Positions 15,527 through 24,037 of a stretch of 64,000 nucleotides of DNA are shown in pieces; within the stretch, counting starts at the first letter, position 1; each line of letters begins with the position of its first letter. The stretch lies in assembly GCF_014644315.1 (NCBI RefSeq), contig NZ_BMKL01000001.1:1313001-1377000 (forward strand), read 5' to 3'. The DNA is from Tsuneonella deserti (GTDB lineage Bacteria > Pseudomonadota > Alphaproteobacteria > Sphingomonadales > Sphingomonadaceae). Position numbers and translations under genes: made by a program. The notes under the pieces are model-generated. The model saw only the letters and a list, made by a program, of their open reading frames with translations, ran no database searches and was not told the origin of the DNA.

Positions 15527-16330
15527 ATGGATACTCAGCTTCTCGTCATTTGCATACTGACCTTCGGGATCAACCTGATCGGCACGCTCGCCTATGCCGC
15601 GCGGATCGCGGGTGTGCGGACCCGCAGGATCGCCATGAGCTTTGCCCTCTTCAACGTGCTCGTACTTGTCTCGCGCACGGCCAACGGCTTCCTCGGGCCT
15701 TTCCTTGCCAAACGTATCGAGCGCCGCCTGCTGGAAGGCGGAGGCGAGGCCCTGGCGGGCGATTTCAGGCTGGTGCTGCTCAGCGCTTCGCTGGCGGTAT
15801 TCATCGGCATCGTGCTAGTGCCTACGGGACAGCGGCTGTTCGCCCGCGCGATCGGCCATTTCCAGCGACACCGGTCGACCGGTAAGCTCATTCTGCGCTC
15901 GATCACGCCAGCGGGCTTGCACACGGTGCGCGAGGAAATCGCCCTGCCGGCGCGAGGCCAGATCTCTGCCTTGCGCAAACCGCTCGGGGTATCGTGGTCG
16001 GTGCTTGTCGCGAATGCGTTGGCACAGGCGCTCCTCACCGTTGGCGTCGTCGCGTCGCTTTACGCCGGCTACCTCGCGCCGGAGTTCCGGGTGACCGCGA
16101 GCCAGCTTTCCGCCGTGATCAACGGGTTTGCAACTATCCTCCTGTTCGCGCTGATCGATCCGCAACTCTCCGTGATGACCGATGACGTGGTCGAGGGACG
16201 GATTGATGAGCCACTGTTCCGCCGCACGATCGTATGGATCTCGTTCAGCCGGCTCGTCGGCACCGTCGTGGCACAGGCGCTGTTTCTGCCGGCGGCTACC
16301 CTCGTCGCATGGGTAGCCATCTACGCTTGA
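15527..16330 (+). CDS. amj: Amj family lipid II flippase
   Basis: This 267-residue integral membrane protein has about six hydrophobic segments. The N-terminal pattern (hydrophobic helix, then Ala-Arg-Ile-Ala-Gly-Val-Arg-Thr-Arg-Arg-Ile-Ala, then Val-Leu-Val-Ser-Arg-Thr-Ala-Asn) is characteristic of the Amj (DUF2837) family. Bacillus Amj flips lipid II across the membrane and can replace MurJ; the family is unrelated to MurJ in fold. The role here is by family membership. The gene stands alone on its strand, converging with the MFS gene across 4 bases. An ATG and upstream GGAGGA-rich sequence around 15476-15482 are present, but the latter is too far (over 40 bases) to be its ribosome site. 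Confidence 0.8.
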   Translation: MDTQLLVICILTFGINLIGTLAYAARIAGVRTRRIAMSFALFNVLVLVSRTANGFLGPFLAKRIERRLLEGGGEALAGDFRLVLLSASLAVFIGIVLVPTGQRLFARAIGHFQRHRSTGKLILRSITPAGLHTVREEIALPARGQISALRKPLGVSWSVLVANALAQALLTVGVVASLYAGYLAPEFRVTASQLSAVINGFATILLFALIDPQLSVMTDDVVEGRIDEPLFRRTIVWISFSRLVGTVVAQALFLPAATLVAWVAIYA

Positions 16331-16334
16331 TCGC

Positions 16335-17618
16335 TCAGCCTTCCCGGTCGAGTTCTTCGTTCAATCGCAAGCTGCAACGCCAGAAGAAGAACGCGGGAAT
16401 CAGGCTCATCAAACTGCCGAGGTAGAGCACCCAGCGAACGCTGTCGGCGCCGAATGTCGGCTTGATCGCATCCGACAGCATGCCAAACAAGAGCGGGCCG
16501 AGACCGAGGCCAATGAGGTTCTGGAAGAAAAGCAGCACCGCTGCCGCCATCGCTCGCGCGCTAGGGGTGATGAGGCCTTGCACGCTCGAATAAGTGGGAC
16601 CGTAATAGAGCGAGCCAAGGAATGTCGGCACGAACAGCACGGCCAGCGCCACGCGCCAGTCGGCCATTGCGTAGCCGAGTATCGCGAGCGGCGCGACAAG
16701 CGCCATTCCGACTGCAGGCGCGGTCAGCACATGGCGACGATTGGTGGCTCCGAAGTGGTCCGCGATCTTGCCACCCGCCCAGGTGCCGAGGATTCCTGCC
16801 GCGCCATTGACGAAGCCGAAGTAGAGCCCGACCTGCCCCGGTGAGAGACCATACGTCCGCTGGAAGTATATCGTCGCCCAGGTCGCCTTCCCGTAGCTGA
16901 GGAACGCCGCGAACGAGGCTGCAGTGAGCAGCAGGACCATCGCACGGCTACCGAAAATAGCCTTAAACGCCTGGCGGCTGTCGATGGATGGCGGCGGGAC
17001 CGTTCCGCGGCTGTGCATGTGATGGCGCGGCTCCTTCAGGAACACCAACACCACAAGTGCCATGAGGACTCCCGGCAACCCGACGATCATGAACGCATGC
17101 CGCCAGCCCAGCGCATCGACCAGCAGCCCGCCGATTATCATGCCGAGCACCGAGCCGATGGGGATCCCAAGCGCGTAGAAGCCAAGCGCGGAGGCGCGTC
17201 GCTCCTTGGGCACGATGTCGCTGATCAGCGAATGCGCCGCCGGGGTGCAGCCCGCCTCGCCCACCCCCACGCCGACGCGCGCGAGGAGCAAGTGGAGGAA
17301 GCTGCTGGCGAGCCCGCAGAGCGCGGTCATCCCCGACCAGATGGTCAGCGCAAGTGCGATCAGCCGCGGCCGGTTGGTGGTCGGTCTGTCCGCGTAACGG
17401 GCGATCGGGAGCCCGAGGACGGTGTAAAACAGGGCAAACGCGATCCCGGTCAGCAGTCCGATCTGCGTGTCGCTGAGCCCCAGGTCCTTGGCGATCGGCT
17501 CCGCCAGGATATTGACGATCTGCCGATCGATGAAATTGAAGATATAGACGATCAGCAGGATCCACAGCGTCGCCGTGACCCCGCGCCGCCCGGCCTCGGT
17601 TGCCGGAGCGCTTGCCAT
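16335..17618 (-). CDS. MFS transporter, spinster-like
   Basis: This is a 427-residue transporter with twelve predicted transmembrane helices. Family marks are Phe-Asn-Phe-Ile-Asp-Arg-Gln in helix 1, a Gly-x-x-x-Asp-Arg-type loop 2-3 (Ala-Arg-Tyr-Ala-Asp-Arg), and Arg-Val-Gly-Val-Gly-Val-Gly-Glu-Ala-Gly in helix 4, which point to the spinster-like branch of the major facilitator superfamily. The substrate is unknown. The start ATG 17618 has AGAGGA seven bases upstream; a longer frame starting at 17663 is rejected. It lies 94 bases downstream of namZ on the same strand, so import or export of a cell-wall sugar is a reasonable guess. Confidence 0.85.
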   Translation of the reverse strand: MASAPATEAGRRGVTATLWILLIVYIFNFIDRQIVNILAEPIAKDLGLSDTQIGLLTGIAFALFYTVLGLPIARYADRPTTNRPRLIALALTIWSGMTALCGLASSFLHLLLARVGVGVGEAGCTPAAHSLISDIVPKERRASALGFYALGIPIGSVLGMIIGGLLVDALGWRHAFMIVGLPGVLMALVVLVFLKEPRHHMHSRGTVPPPSIDSRQAFKAIFGSRAMVLLLTAASFAAFLSYGKATWATIYFQRTYGLSPGQVGLYFGFVNGAAGILGTWAGGKIADHFGATNRRHVLTAPAVGMALVAPLAILGYAMADWRVALAVLFVPTFLGSLYYGPTYSSVQGLITPSARAMAAAVLLFFQNLIGLGLGPLLFGMLSDAIKPTFGADSVRWVLYLGSLMSLIPAFFFWRCSLRLNEELDREG

Positions 17619-17712
17619 TCGATTTCCTCTCTCTCGCGACGCTCTGGCGCCGTCACGGAGCAAGGTTCGGGGACCAGCGCGACGCGGTCAAGCGCAAACC
17701 GCTGACCTGTCT

Positions 17713-18912
17713 TCAATAAAGCAGTATGTCGGCGACCTGATCCCGCCAGCGAGCCTCGTCGGACGCGGCCGCGGTATCGAGGTCGAGCGGTTCCGCGCAC
17801 TCGTCATCGACCCATTCGCGCAAGCCCGGACCTCCGTTGATGACGTCGATTGCGAGGCGCTCTGTTTCGTACTCGTAGGGGAAGTCACGCCACAGATCGT
17901 ATTCCGGGTATGTCCGTCGAATAGCCTTGAAGGCGAGTGCCTGGAGCCGCCAGGGACGAAACGCCTCATGCTCGTAGAACGGGCGCTCGGCATGGACCAT
18001 GAGCCCATTGCACAGGCGTCCGGCGTGCTTGTGGAAGGTCGGCTCGAACCAGCAAGGCCTGATGGCGCAGCCTTCCAGCCAGTTCGGCGCGATCCGCTGC
18101 ATTTCCGCCAGCACCGCGCCGGCGTCCACGTCGGGCGCGCCGAAGAGGACCTCCAAAGGGCGGGTCGTCCCGCGCCCTTCCGAAAGGGTGGTTCCCTCCA
18201 GCATTACGGTGCCCGCATATGCGCGGGCCATGTTGATGCTCGCGGCGTTGGGACTGGGATTGATCCACACCCTGTCCTCCGGCCAGCCGAAGCCCGGGCC
18301 TGCCTCGGGCAGCCAGTGGTGCATGTCGATCACCCGGTAATCCACATCGAGCTTGAACTGACGGATGAACCGGTGGCCCATCTCGCCCATCGTCAGTCCG
18401 TGCCGCATCGGCATCGGCGCGGCACCGACGAAACTTTCCTGGCCCGGCTGCAGCAAGGTGCCCTCTACCGGCCGCCCCGCAGGGTTGGGCCGGTCAAGGA
18501 CCCAGACCGCCTTGCCGCCCTTTGCGGCGGCTTCAAGGAGGTAAAGCAGCGTTGTGACGAAGGTATAGATGCGACAGCCCAGGTCCTGCAGGTCGAACAG
18601 GAACACATCGGCGGTGCTCATCATCTGCCCGGTGGGGCGGCGGACTTCGCCATAGAGGCTGAATACCGGGATGCCGTACTTCGGATCGAGTTCGTCCGCG
18701 GTCTCCACCATGTTGTCCTGCTTATCGCCCTTCAGGCCGTGCTGTGGACCAAAGGCGCTCGTTACGTTGACCCCGGCACCGATCAAAGCATCGAGGCTAT
18801 GCGTCAGGTCCGCCGTGACAGAAGCGGGATGGGCCACCAGCGCGACCCGGCGGCCGGACAGTTGCTGCAGGAGATCGGGCTCGCTCAAGAGCCGGTCGAT
18901 GCCGAATTTCAT
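17713..18912 (-). CDS. namZ: NamZ-type exo-beta-N-acetylmuramidase (DUF1343), no signal peptide
   Basis: This 399-residue protein covers the whole DUF1343 domain. The Rossmann-like N-terminal part includes Gly-Pro-Gln-His-Gly and a Phe-Asp-Leu-Gln-Asp-Leu-Gly-Cys-Arg-Tyr motif; the later part contains Asp-Arg-Pro-Asn-Pro, Pro-Ser-Pro-Asn and Glu-Gly-Thr-Thr-Leu-Ser-Glu-Gly-Arg-Gly. Characterised NamZ enzymes release N-acetylmuramic acid from non-reducing ends of peptidoglycan fragments. Unlike secreted homologues, the domain begins directly at the start codon with no signal sequence, so it should act in the cytoplasm. The start is ATG 18912; a longer open frame to 19125 overlaps the DOMON gene and is rejected. 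The first four bases overlap the DOMON-like gene, marking an operon. Confidence 0.85.
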   Translation of the reverse strand: MKFGIDRLLSEPDLLQQLSGRRVALVAHPASVTADLTHSLDALIGAGVNVTSAFGPQHGLKGDKQDNMVETADELDPKYGIPVFSLYGEVRRPTGQMMSTADVFLFDLQDLGCRIYTFVTTLLYLLEAAAKGGKAVWVLDRPNPAGRPVEGTLLQPGQESFVGAAPMPMRHGLTMGEMGHRFIRQFKLDVDYRVIDMHHWLPEAGPGFGWPEDRVWINPSPNAASINMARAYAGTVMLEGTTLSEGRGTTRPLEVLFGAPDVDAGAVLAEMQRIAPNWLEGCAIRPCWFEPTFHKHAGRLCNGLMVHAERPFYEHEAFRPWRLQALAFKAIRRTYPEYDLWRDFPYEYETERLAIDVINGGPGLREWVDDECAEPLDLDTAAASDEARWRDQVADILLY

Positions 18913-19451
18913 GCGCGCCGCGGTGGCGCAAGCTCGGCGACGAAGCAAGACTGGTCGTGGAAATCGGGCTTGGCCTCGGGGTGCGTGATGGCCCAGTAGC
19001 TCACTACCCCGCCGTGCTCCTCGATCACGGCGGTGAAGTTGGCGGACGCCGGGAGAGCGGGCAGCACGTCGCGCGGGATTGCCGCATCGAAAATGGCGAA
19101 GCTGCTGCCTTGTCGCATGGTGCAATCCGGTTCGCGCGAGGCCGGGCGATCGCTCATGCCGTCGCGATATCCCGTGAATTCGTACGCGGCCCAGCGCTCG
19201 GATGGCGACAGGTTCAGCTCGACGTAGGCTTCGCCGCCAACAGGCCGCAGGAACAGCTCAAAACATGTCGCGCGCCACAACTCATCGGCGCGGCCACGGC
19301 CGGCGAAGGCGGGCACCACCAGCGAGTGCGCGTCTTCGATACGCCAGCGTACGCGCAACCAATCCGCATCGAAACCTATCACGCGAGCTTCGATCGCCGA
19401 TACGCGCGCCGGCGGATGCGCCGGGTGCGCCTTCAACCGATGCGTTTGCAT
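18909..19451 (-). CDS. DOMON-like domain protein
   Basis: This is a 180-residue single-domain protein of the DOMON-like type 1 group, a beta-sandwich related to sugar- and heme-binding DOMON domains. Characteristic parts are [19 protein letters not shown] and the final [14 protein letters not shown] segment. No signal peptide is present. It is translationally coupled to namZ (4-base overlap), suggesting a shared role in carbohydrate or muropeptide metabolism. The biochemical function of this subfamily is unknown. Confidence 0.8.
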   Translation of the reverse strand: MQTHRLKAHPAHPPARVSAIEARVIGFDADWLRVRWRIEDAHSLVVPAFAGRGRADELWRATCFELFLRPVGGEAYVELNLSPSERWAAYEFTGYRDGMSDRPASREPDCTMRQGSSFAIFDAAIPRDVLPALPASANFTAVIEEHGGVVSYWAITHPEAKPDFHDQSCFVAELAPPRRA

Positions 19452-19483
19452 GTTCCCGCCCTCGTGCTAACCGCCCGCCCGCG

Positions 19484-20692
19484 ATGAGCGAGTACAAATC
19501 CGATCTCCTGCGCGTGCTGGAAAGCCGCGGATATGTCCACCAGACGACCGACGCCGCGGGGCTGGACGCCCTCGCAGCGCGCCAGATCGTGCCGGGCTAC
19601 ATCGGCTTCGACGCGACCGCGCCTTCGCTCCACGTCGGCAGCCTCGTGCAGATCATGATGCTGCGGCGCCTGCAGCAGGCTGGTCACAAGCCGGTGGTCG
19701 TCATGGGAGGCGGCACCACCCGGATCGGCGACCCCACCGGACGCGACGAGAGCCGCAAGATGCTCACCGACGAAGCGATCGAGGCGAACATCGCCGGCAT
19801 CCGCACCGCATTCGAGAACCTGCTGGTGTTCGGCGACGGCCCCACCGACGCGGTGATGGTCAACAACCACGATTGGCTCGGCAAACTGGGCTATATAGAG
19901 CTGCTACAGACGGTCGGCACGCATTTCACGATCAACCGCATGCTCACCTTCGATTCGGTCCGCCTGCGCCTGGAGCGTGAGCAGCCGATGACCTTCCTCG
20001 AATTCAACTACATGATCCTGCAGGGGTACGACTTCCGCCATCTCAGCAAGGAGATGGGCGTACGGCTCCAGATGGGCGGAAGCGATCAATGGGGCAACAT
20101 CATCAACGGGGTCGAGCTCGGTCGCCGTATGGATGGGACGGAACTGTTCGGCCTGACCACTCCGCTGCTTACCACGGCGGACGGGGCGAAGATGGGCAAG
20201 ACCGCCGCGGGCGCCGTCTGGCTCAATGAGGAGCAACTGCCGGCGTACGATTTCTGGCAGTTCTGGCGCAACGCCGACGACCGTGACGTTGGTCGATTCC
20301 TCCGCCTGTTCACCGACCTGCCATTGGACGAAGTCGCACGTCTGGAAGCGCTCCAGGGCGCCGAAATCAACGCCGCCAAGGTCGTGCTGGCCAACGAAGT
20401 GACCCGGCTGGTGCGCGGGGACCAGGCGGCGAAGTCCGCCGAATCAACCGCGTCCACCACATTCGCCGGAGGCGGAGCGGGGGAAGACCTGCCCACCATC
20501 GAGCTGGAGCCCGGCATGACCATCGCCGCCGCGCTGACCGCGCTCGGCTTCACCGCCTCCAATGGAGAGGCCAAACGCAAGGTGGCCGAAGGAGCCGTCA
20601 AGCTGGACGGGGAAACCATCGTCGATCCTGCCGCTCCCGCGCACGACGGCCGCATCAGCCTGGGCAAGAAACGGCACGGAATCCTGCGCTGA
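19484..20692 (+). CDS. tyrS: Tyrosyl-tRNA synthetase
   Basis: TyrS charges tRNA-Tyr with tyrosine in the cytoplasm. The 402-residue protein has the class I core with Pro-Ser-Leu-His-Val-Gly-Ser in the HIGH position, Gly-Gly-Ser-Asp-Gln-Trp-Gly-Asn, and Lys-Met-Gly-Lys-Thr in the KMSKS position (normal for TyrRS), then an anticodon-binding region and an S4 RNA-binding domain over the last 60 residues. ATG 19484 is the family start; the open frame extending to 19202 runs through the divergent DOMON-like gene and is spurious. Only 32 bases separate the two divergent starts. Confidence 0.94.
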   Translation: MSEYKSDLLRVLESRGYVHQTTDAAGLDALAARQIVPGYIGFDATAPSLHVGSLVQIMMLRRLQQAGHKPVVVMGGGTTRIGDPTGRDESRKMLTDEAIEANIAGIRTAFENLLVFGDGPTDAVMVNNHDWLGKLGYIELLQTVGTHFTINRMLTFDSVRLRLEREQPMTFLEFNYMILQGYDFRHLSKEMGVRLQMGGSDQWGNIINGVELGRRMDGTELFGLTTPLLTTADGAKMGKTAAGAVWLNEEQLPAYDFWQFWRNADDRDVGRFLRLFTDLPLDEVARLEALQGAEINAAKVVLANEVTRLVRGDQAAKSAESTASTTFAGGGAGEDLPTIELEPGMTIAAALTALGFTASNGEAKRKVAEGAVKLDGETIVDPAAPAHDGRISLGKKRHGILR

Positions 20693-20774
20693 GGCAGGAG
20701 CAATTTAACGCAAAATCAGCGATTGAAGCCTACCGGACTTCTCGGACAACGGGATAATCGGAGGGTGTGGTACT

Positions 20775-21113
20775 GTGACTGTTGGAGCTCAGCTGTCTGT
20801 CACCGACCTGCGCCGCGCGGCGCGGCACCCGGTCGATTTTCCGGTTATCGCCGAACATCACGAACGCGGCGACGTGAACCTGCATATCGCCAATCTCTCG
20901 GCGCATGGTTTCATGGTCGATAACTCGCCCCAGGTATCGCGCGGGGACCGCGTTATCGTACGCCTGCCCGAGATCGGCCGCATCGAGGCTTATGTCATCT
21001 GGACCCGCGACGAGCGCGCGGGCTTCCAGTTCGAACGGATCATCCGGCTCGACGATTTCATGCGCATCATAGAGGCGCTCCAGCCCAATCCCCGTCTGCG
21101 CCGGGCGCGCTAG
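20775..21113 (+). CDS. PilZ domain protein (112 aa)
   Basis: This is a single PilZ domain. The N-terminal Asp-Leu-Arg-Arg-Ala-Ala-Arg-His-Pro-Val provides an RxxxR-like switch, and Ile-Ala-Asn-Leu-Ser-Ala-His-Gly-Phe matches the (D/N)xSxxG c-di-GMP-binding motif, so binding is credible. The start is GTG 20775, with GGAGGG about 10 bases upstream; no better start exists. It probably forms a single transcription unit: the 82-base gap behind it follows tyrS and the next gene starts over 60 bases downstream. The sequence differs markedly from the other two PilZ proteins here. Confidence 0.85.
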   Translation: MTVGAQLSVTDLRRAARHPVDFPVIAEHHERGDVNLHIANLSAHGFMVDNSPQVSRGDRVIVRLPEIGRIEAYVIWTRDERAGFQFERIIRLDDFMRIIEALQPNPRLRRAR

Positions 21114-21175
21114 GACAAGATTTCCTGCGCGGCTGAAACGCAAACCCTCGCTTGGCAAGGGCGTTGCCGCCTGCC

Positions 21176-22441
21176 ATGGGCCTGCCGGTGAGCGATGCCC
21201 CTCACCCTCTGACGATCGCATATTTCCGCGCTTATTTCGTGTCCCGCCTTTTGGCGACAATCGCGATCAGCGCGCAGGCGATCATCATCGGCTGGCAGGT
21301 TTACGGGATCGCCCGCGAAACCATGGACATCAGGGAGGCCGCGTTCCTCCTGGGCATGATCGGCCTGGTACAGTTCGTGCCGCTGTTCCTGCTGACCCCG
21401 GTCGTAGGCCTCGTGGCGGATACTTTCGACCGGCGCGTAATCGTCCGGGCGACGACGGCACTGCTCACGATCAACGCCGCGGTGCTCGGCGTGCTGACAT
21501 GGGCTGGTGATCTCACCCTGCCGTTCCTGTTCGGGGCGGCGGTGTTCGTCGGCATCGCCCGGGCGTTTTCAGGTCCGGCATTCTCTGCCCTCGCCCCCAA
21601 TCTTGTCCCGCGAGAAAGCTTGCCGACCGCAATCGCGGTGAGCTCGATCGCATGGCAGACCGGCACCATCGTCGGTCCGAGCATCGGCGGCGTGCTCTAC
21701 GCCATTCATCCGGACGTCGCCTACGTGACCATTTCGGGCATGTTCCTGGCGGCGTTGCTGGCGATATTCATGATCGGCCGGGTGCCCCAGCCTCCCGTGC
21801 AGAAGGATCGGCGGCCGATCCACCGGGTGATCGACGGCTTCAATTACGTGCGCAACAACCGCCTGGTGCTGGCCGCTATCACGCTCGACCTGTTCGTCGT
21901 CCTTCTCGCCGGGGCGACCGCACTGCTGCCGGTTTTCGCCCGCGACATCCTGCACGTGGGGGCCGATGGATTCGGCCTGCTCGCGGCAGGCATGGGGATC
22001 GGGGCAACCGCGGGCTCGCTGTGGTTCTCCATTCGTCCGATGAAGCGAAACGTGGGAACCAAGATGCTCGGAGCGGTCGTGATCTTCGCTCTCGCGATCC
22101 TCACTTTCGGGCTGTCGAAATGGTTCTGGCTGAGCTTTGGCGCCCTGATCGTTGCGGGCGCGGCCGACATGGTATCCGTCTATGTCCGGCAATCGTTGAT
22201 CCAGCTTCATACGCCTGACGAGATGCGCGGGCGCGTGGGAGCGGTATCGGCGCTGACCATTTCCGCTTCAAACGAGCTTGGGGAAGCGGAATCGGGGCTG
22301 ATGGCGTCGCTGCTCGGCCCCGTGGGTGCGGTCGTTCTCGGGGGCGTCGCCGCCATTGCCATCACGCTCGCCTGGTCCCGGCTGTTCCCGGAACTGCGGC
22401 GGGCCAAGACCTTTGACCCTCCATCCCCCAGCACCGCATGA
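21176..22441 (+). CDS. MFS transporter, EntS/MFS_3-like
   Basis: This major facilitator superfamily protein of about 421 residues has twelve hydrophobic segments. Visible signature pieces are Gly-Trp-Gln-Val-Tyr in helix 1, Ala-Asp-Thr-Phe-Asp-Arg-Arg in loop 2-3, and the pair [14 protein letters not shown] in the second half. These belong to the MFS_3 (enterobactin-exporter-like) branch, whose members often export siderophores or drugs. The substrate is unknown. Possible starts are TTG 21152, ATG 21176 and GTG 21188; ATG is preferred. The gene ends 16 bases before cysK, so the two may be co-transcribed. Confidence 0.82.
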   Translation: MGLPVSDAPHPLTIAYFRAYFVSRLLATIAISAQAIIIGWQVYGIARETMDIREAAFLLGMIGLVQFVPLFLLTPVVGLVADTFDRRVIVRATTALLTINAAVLGVLTWAGDLTLPFLFGAAVFVGIARAFSGPAFSALAPNLVPRESLPTAIAVSSIAWQTGTIVGPSIGGVLYAIHPDVAYVTISGMFLAALLAIFMIGRVPQPPVQKDRRPIHRVIDGFNYVRNNRLVLAAITLDLFVVLLAGATALLPVFARDILHVGADGFGLLAAGMGIGATAGSLWFSIRPMKRNVGTKMLGAVVIFALAILTFGLSKWFWLSFGALIVAGAADMVSVYVRQSLIQLHTPDEMRGRVGAVSALTISASNELGEAESGLMASLLGPVGAVVLGGVAAIAITLAWSRLFPELRRAKTFDPPSPSTA

Positions 22442-22457
22442 AACCCAGGAGAGCATG

Positions 22458-23378
22458 ATGAAAGCCGACAGCGTCCTCGCCACGATCGGAAATAGCGCTC
22501 ACATCCGTCTGAGCCGCCTGTTTCCGGATCACGAGGTGTGGGTAAAGAACGAACGGGGCAACCCGGGAGGGTCGATCAAGGACCGGATCGCGCTCGCGAT
22601 GATCGAAGATGCGGAGCGTTCCGGAGCGCTCGCCGCGGGCGGCACCATCATTGAACCGACCAGCGGCAACACGGGCATCGGCCTTGCGATGGTCGCCGCC
22701 GTGAAGGGTTACAAGCTCATCCTCGTGATGCCCGAAAGCATGAGCGTCGAGCGCCGGCGCCTGATGCTGGCCTACGGCGCGAAGTTCGATCTCACGCCCA
22801 AGGAAGGCGGCATGAAGGCGGCCATCGCGCGCGCGCAGGAACTCGTCGCGCAAACACCGGGCGGCTGGATGCCGCAGCAGTTCGACAACCCCGCGAACGT
22901 CGCAGTCCACGCGCGCACCACCGCGCAGGAAATCCTCGCGGACTTCGCGGACTCCCCCATCGATGCGCTGATAACCGGTGTCGGCACCGGTGGACACCTT
23001 ACCGGCTGCGCCGAAGTGCTGAAGCGCGAATGGCCGCACCTCAAGGCCTACGCGGTCGAGCCGTCGCTTTCGCCCGTGATCAGCGGAGGACAGCCTGGAC
23101 CGCATCCGATCCAGGGCCTGGGCGCGGGCTTCATTCCGGGCAATCTCCACACCCAGGCGATCGACGGTGCGATCCAGGTGGATGCGGCCGATGCGAAGGA
23201 AATGGCGCGCCGCTGTGCGAGCGAGGAAGGACTGCTGGTCGGCATTTCGAGCGGGGCGGCGCTCGCCGCGATCGCGCAAAAGCTTCCCGAACTGGACGCC
23301 GGAGCGCGGATACTGGGTTTCAACTACGATACCGGTGAACGGTACCTGTCCGTGCCCGATTTCCTGCCCGAGGCCTGA
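22458..23378 (+). CDS. cysK: Cysteine synthase A (O-acetylserine sulfhydrylase)
   Basis: CysK makes cysteine from O-acetylserine and sulfide with pyridoxal phosphate. The 306-residue protein has the PLP lysine Lys41 in Pro-Gly-Gly-Ser-Ile-Lys-Asp-Arg, the substrate loop Pro-Thr-Ser-Gly-Asn-Thr-Gly-Ile-Gly, the phosphate loop Gly-Val-Gly-Thr-Gly-Gly-His, and the C-terminal Gly-Ile-Ser-Ser-Gly-Ala-Ala. The length is normal. Two ATG codons occur in a row (22455 and 22458); the second has the better spacing from the AGGAG site at 22447-22451. It supplies cysteine for glutathione, fitting gshB and the glutathione-peroxidase-like gene elsewhere in the window. Confidence 0.92.
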   Translation: MKADSVLATIGNSAHIRLSRLFPDHEVWVKNERGNPGGSIKDRIALAMIEDAERSGALAAGGTIIEPTSGNTGIGLAMVAAVKGYKLILVMPESMSVERRRLMLAYGAKFDLTPKEGGMKAAIARAQELVAQTPGGWMPQQFDNPANVAVHARTTAQEILADFADSPIDALITGVGTGGHLTGCAEVLKREWPHLKAYAVEPSLSPVISGGQPGPHPIQGLGAGFIPGNLHTQAIDGAIQVDAADAKEMARRCASEEGLLVGISSGAALAAIAQKLPELDAGARILGFNYDTGERYLSVPDFLPEA

Positions 23379-23387
23379 TCTGGGCGG

Positions 23388-23816
23388 TTAGAACCCGCTG
23401 CCCGCGGCCTGCGGCTCGAACCGGACCAGCCTGCTGTCTACCAGCGCGGCGGTCCGGTTCACGACCGCTCGCTGGTAGTCAGGGTCTTTGATCATTTCGA
23501 GAAATGCGGCCGCGCTGGGATATTGCGCGATAAAGCCGTCATCCCAGCGCTCCTCATCCGGACCGGTGACCATCGTCTGGAACAGTCCGCGCCAGACCAT
23601 CGCGCCGCCAACCCGGCGAAAGATGGGGCCACTGGTCTTCCCGTATTCCTCGTATGCGCGCCGCCCAGTCCATCCCTTGGCGGCGTTCTCGTGCCCTTCG
23701 GGATAGTCCGCTTGATCCCGATAGCGGAGCAGGTTCAGCATATGGATCGGCTCGTCGCGAGGCAGCGCCTTGAAAGCGTCGAAGTTGGCGCGCGAGGGAT
23801 CGATGAATACGGTCAC
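23388..23816 (-). CDS. DUF1330-like protein
   Basis: This is a 142-residue protein of the dimeric alpha/beta-barrel type. The Pro-Ile-His-Met-Leu-Asn-Leu-Leu-Arg-Tyr strand and the late Tyr-Pro-Ser-Ala-Ala-Ala-Phe-Leu-Glu-Met segment fit DUF1330 and related NIPSNAP/EthD-like proteins. No catalytic assignment is possible. It is the last gene of the minus-strand run beginning at the Lol genes, and its start overlaps the stop of the small membrane protein by 4 bases. Confidence 0.75.
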   Translation of the reverse strand: MTVFIDPSRANFDAFKALPRDEPIHMLNLLRYRDQADYPEGHENAAKGWTGRRAYEEYGKTSGPIFRRVGGAMVWRGLFQTMVTGPDEERWDDGFIAQYPSAAAFLEMIKDPDYQRAVVNRTAALVDSRLVRFEPQAAGSGF

Positions 23817-24037
23817 AGCATCCTCCGGCGGCGCTTCGGGGCCAGCGCGATCCCGCCCGCGACCGCAATTCCTGCGGCCACGGCCACTGCGAACTTGATC
23901 GCGTTAAACAACGGATCGTCGAACGTCGCTGTGCCGCCCGTCATCCACCACGCCGAGTTCTCGATTGTGAGCTGGCCGAACAGGACCGTCGCCAGCCCCA
24001 GGACCATGCCCAGGAACGCCCTGAAGGCCTGCTTCAC
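23813..24037 (-). CDS. Small membrane protein (74 aa)
   Basis: This 74-residue protein has two hydrophobic segments (about residues 5-22 and 46-66) and a basic C-terminal tail (five Arg/Lys in a row near the end). No family is recognised. The gene overlaps its upstream neighbour (acyl-CoA ligase stop) and downstream neighbour (DUF1330 start) by 4 bases each, strong evidence for a real coupled gene despite its size. Confidence 0.65.
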   Translation of the reverse strand: MKQAFRAFLGMVLGLATVLFGQLTIENSAWWMTGGTATFDDPLFNAIKFAVAVAAGIAVAGGIALAPKRRRRML

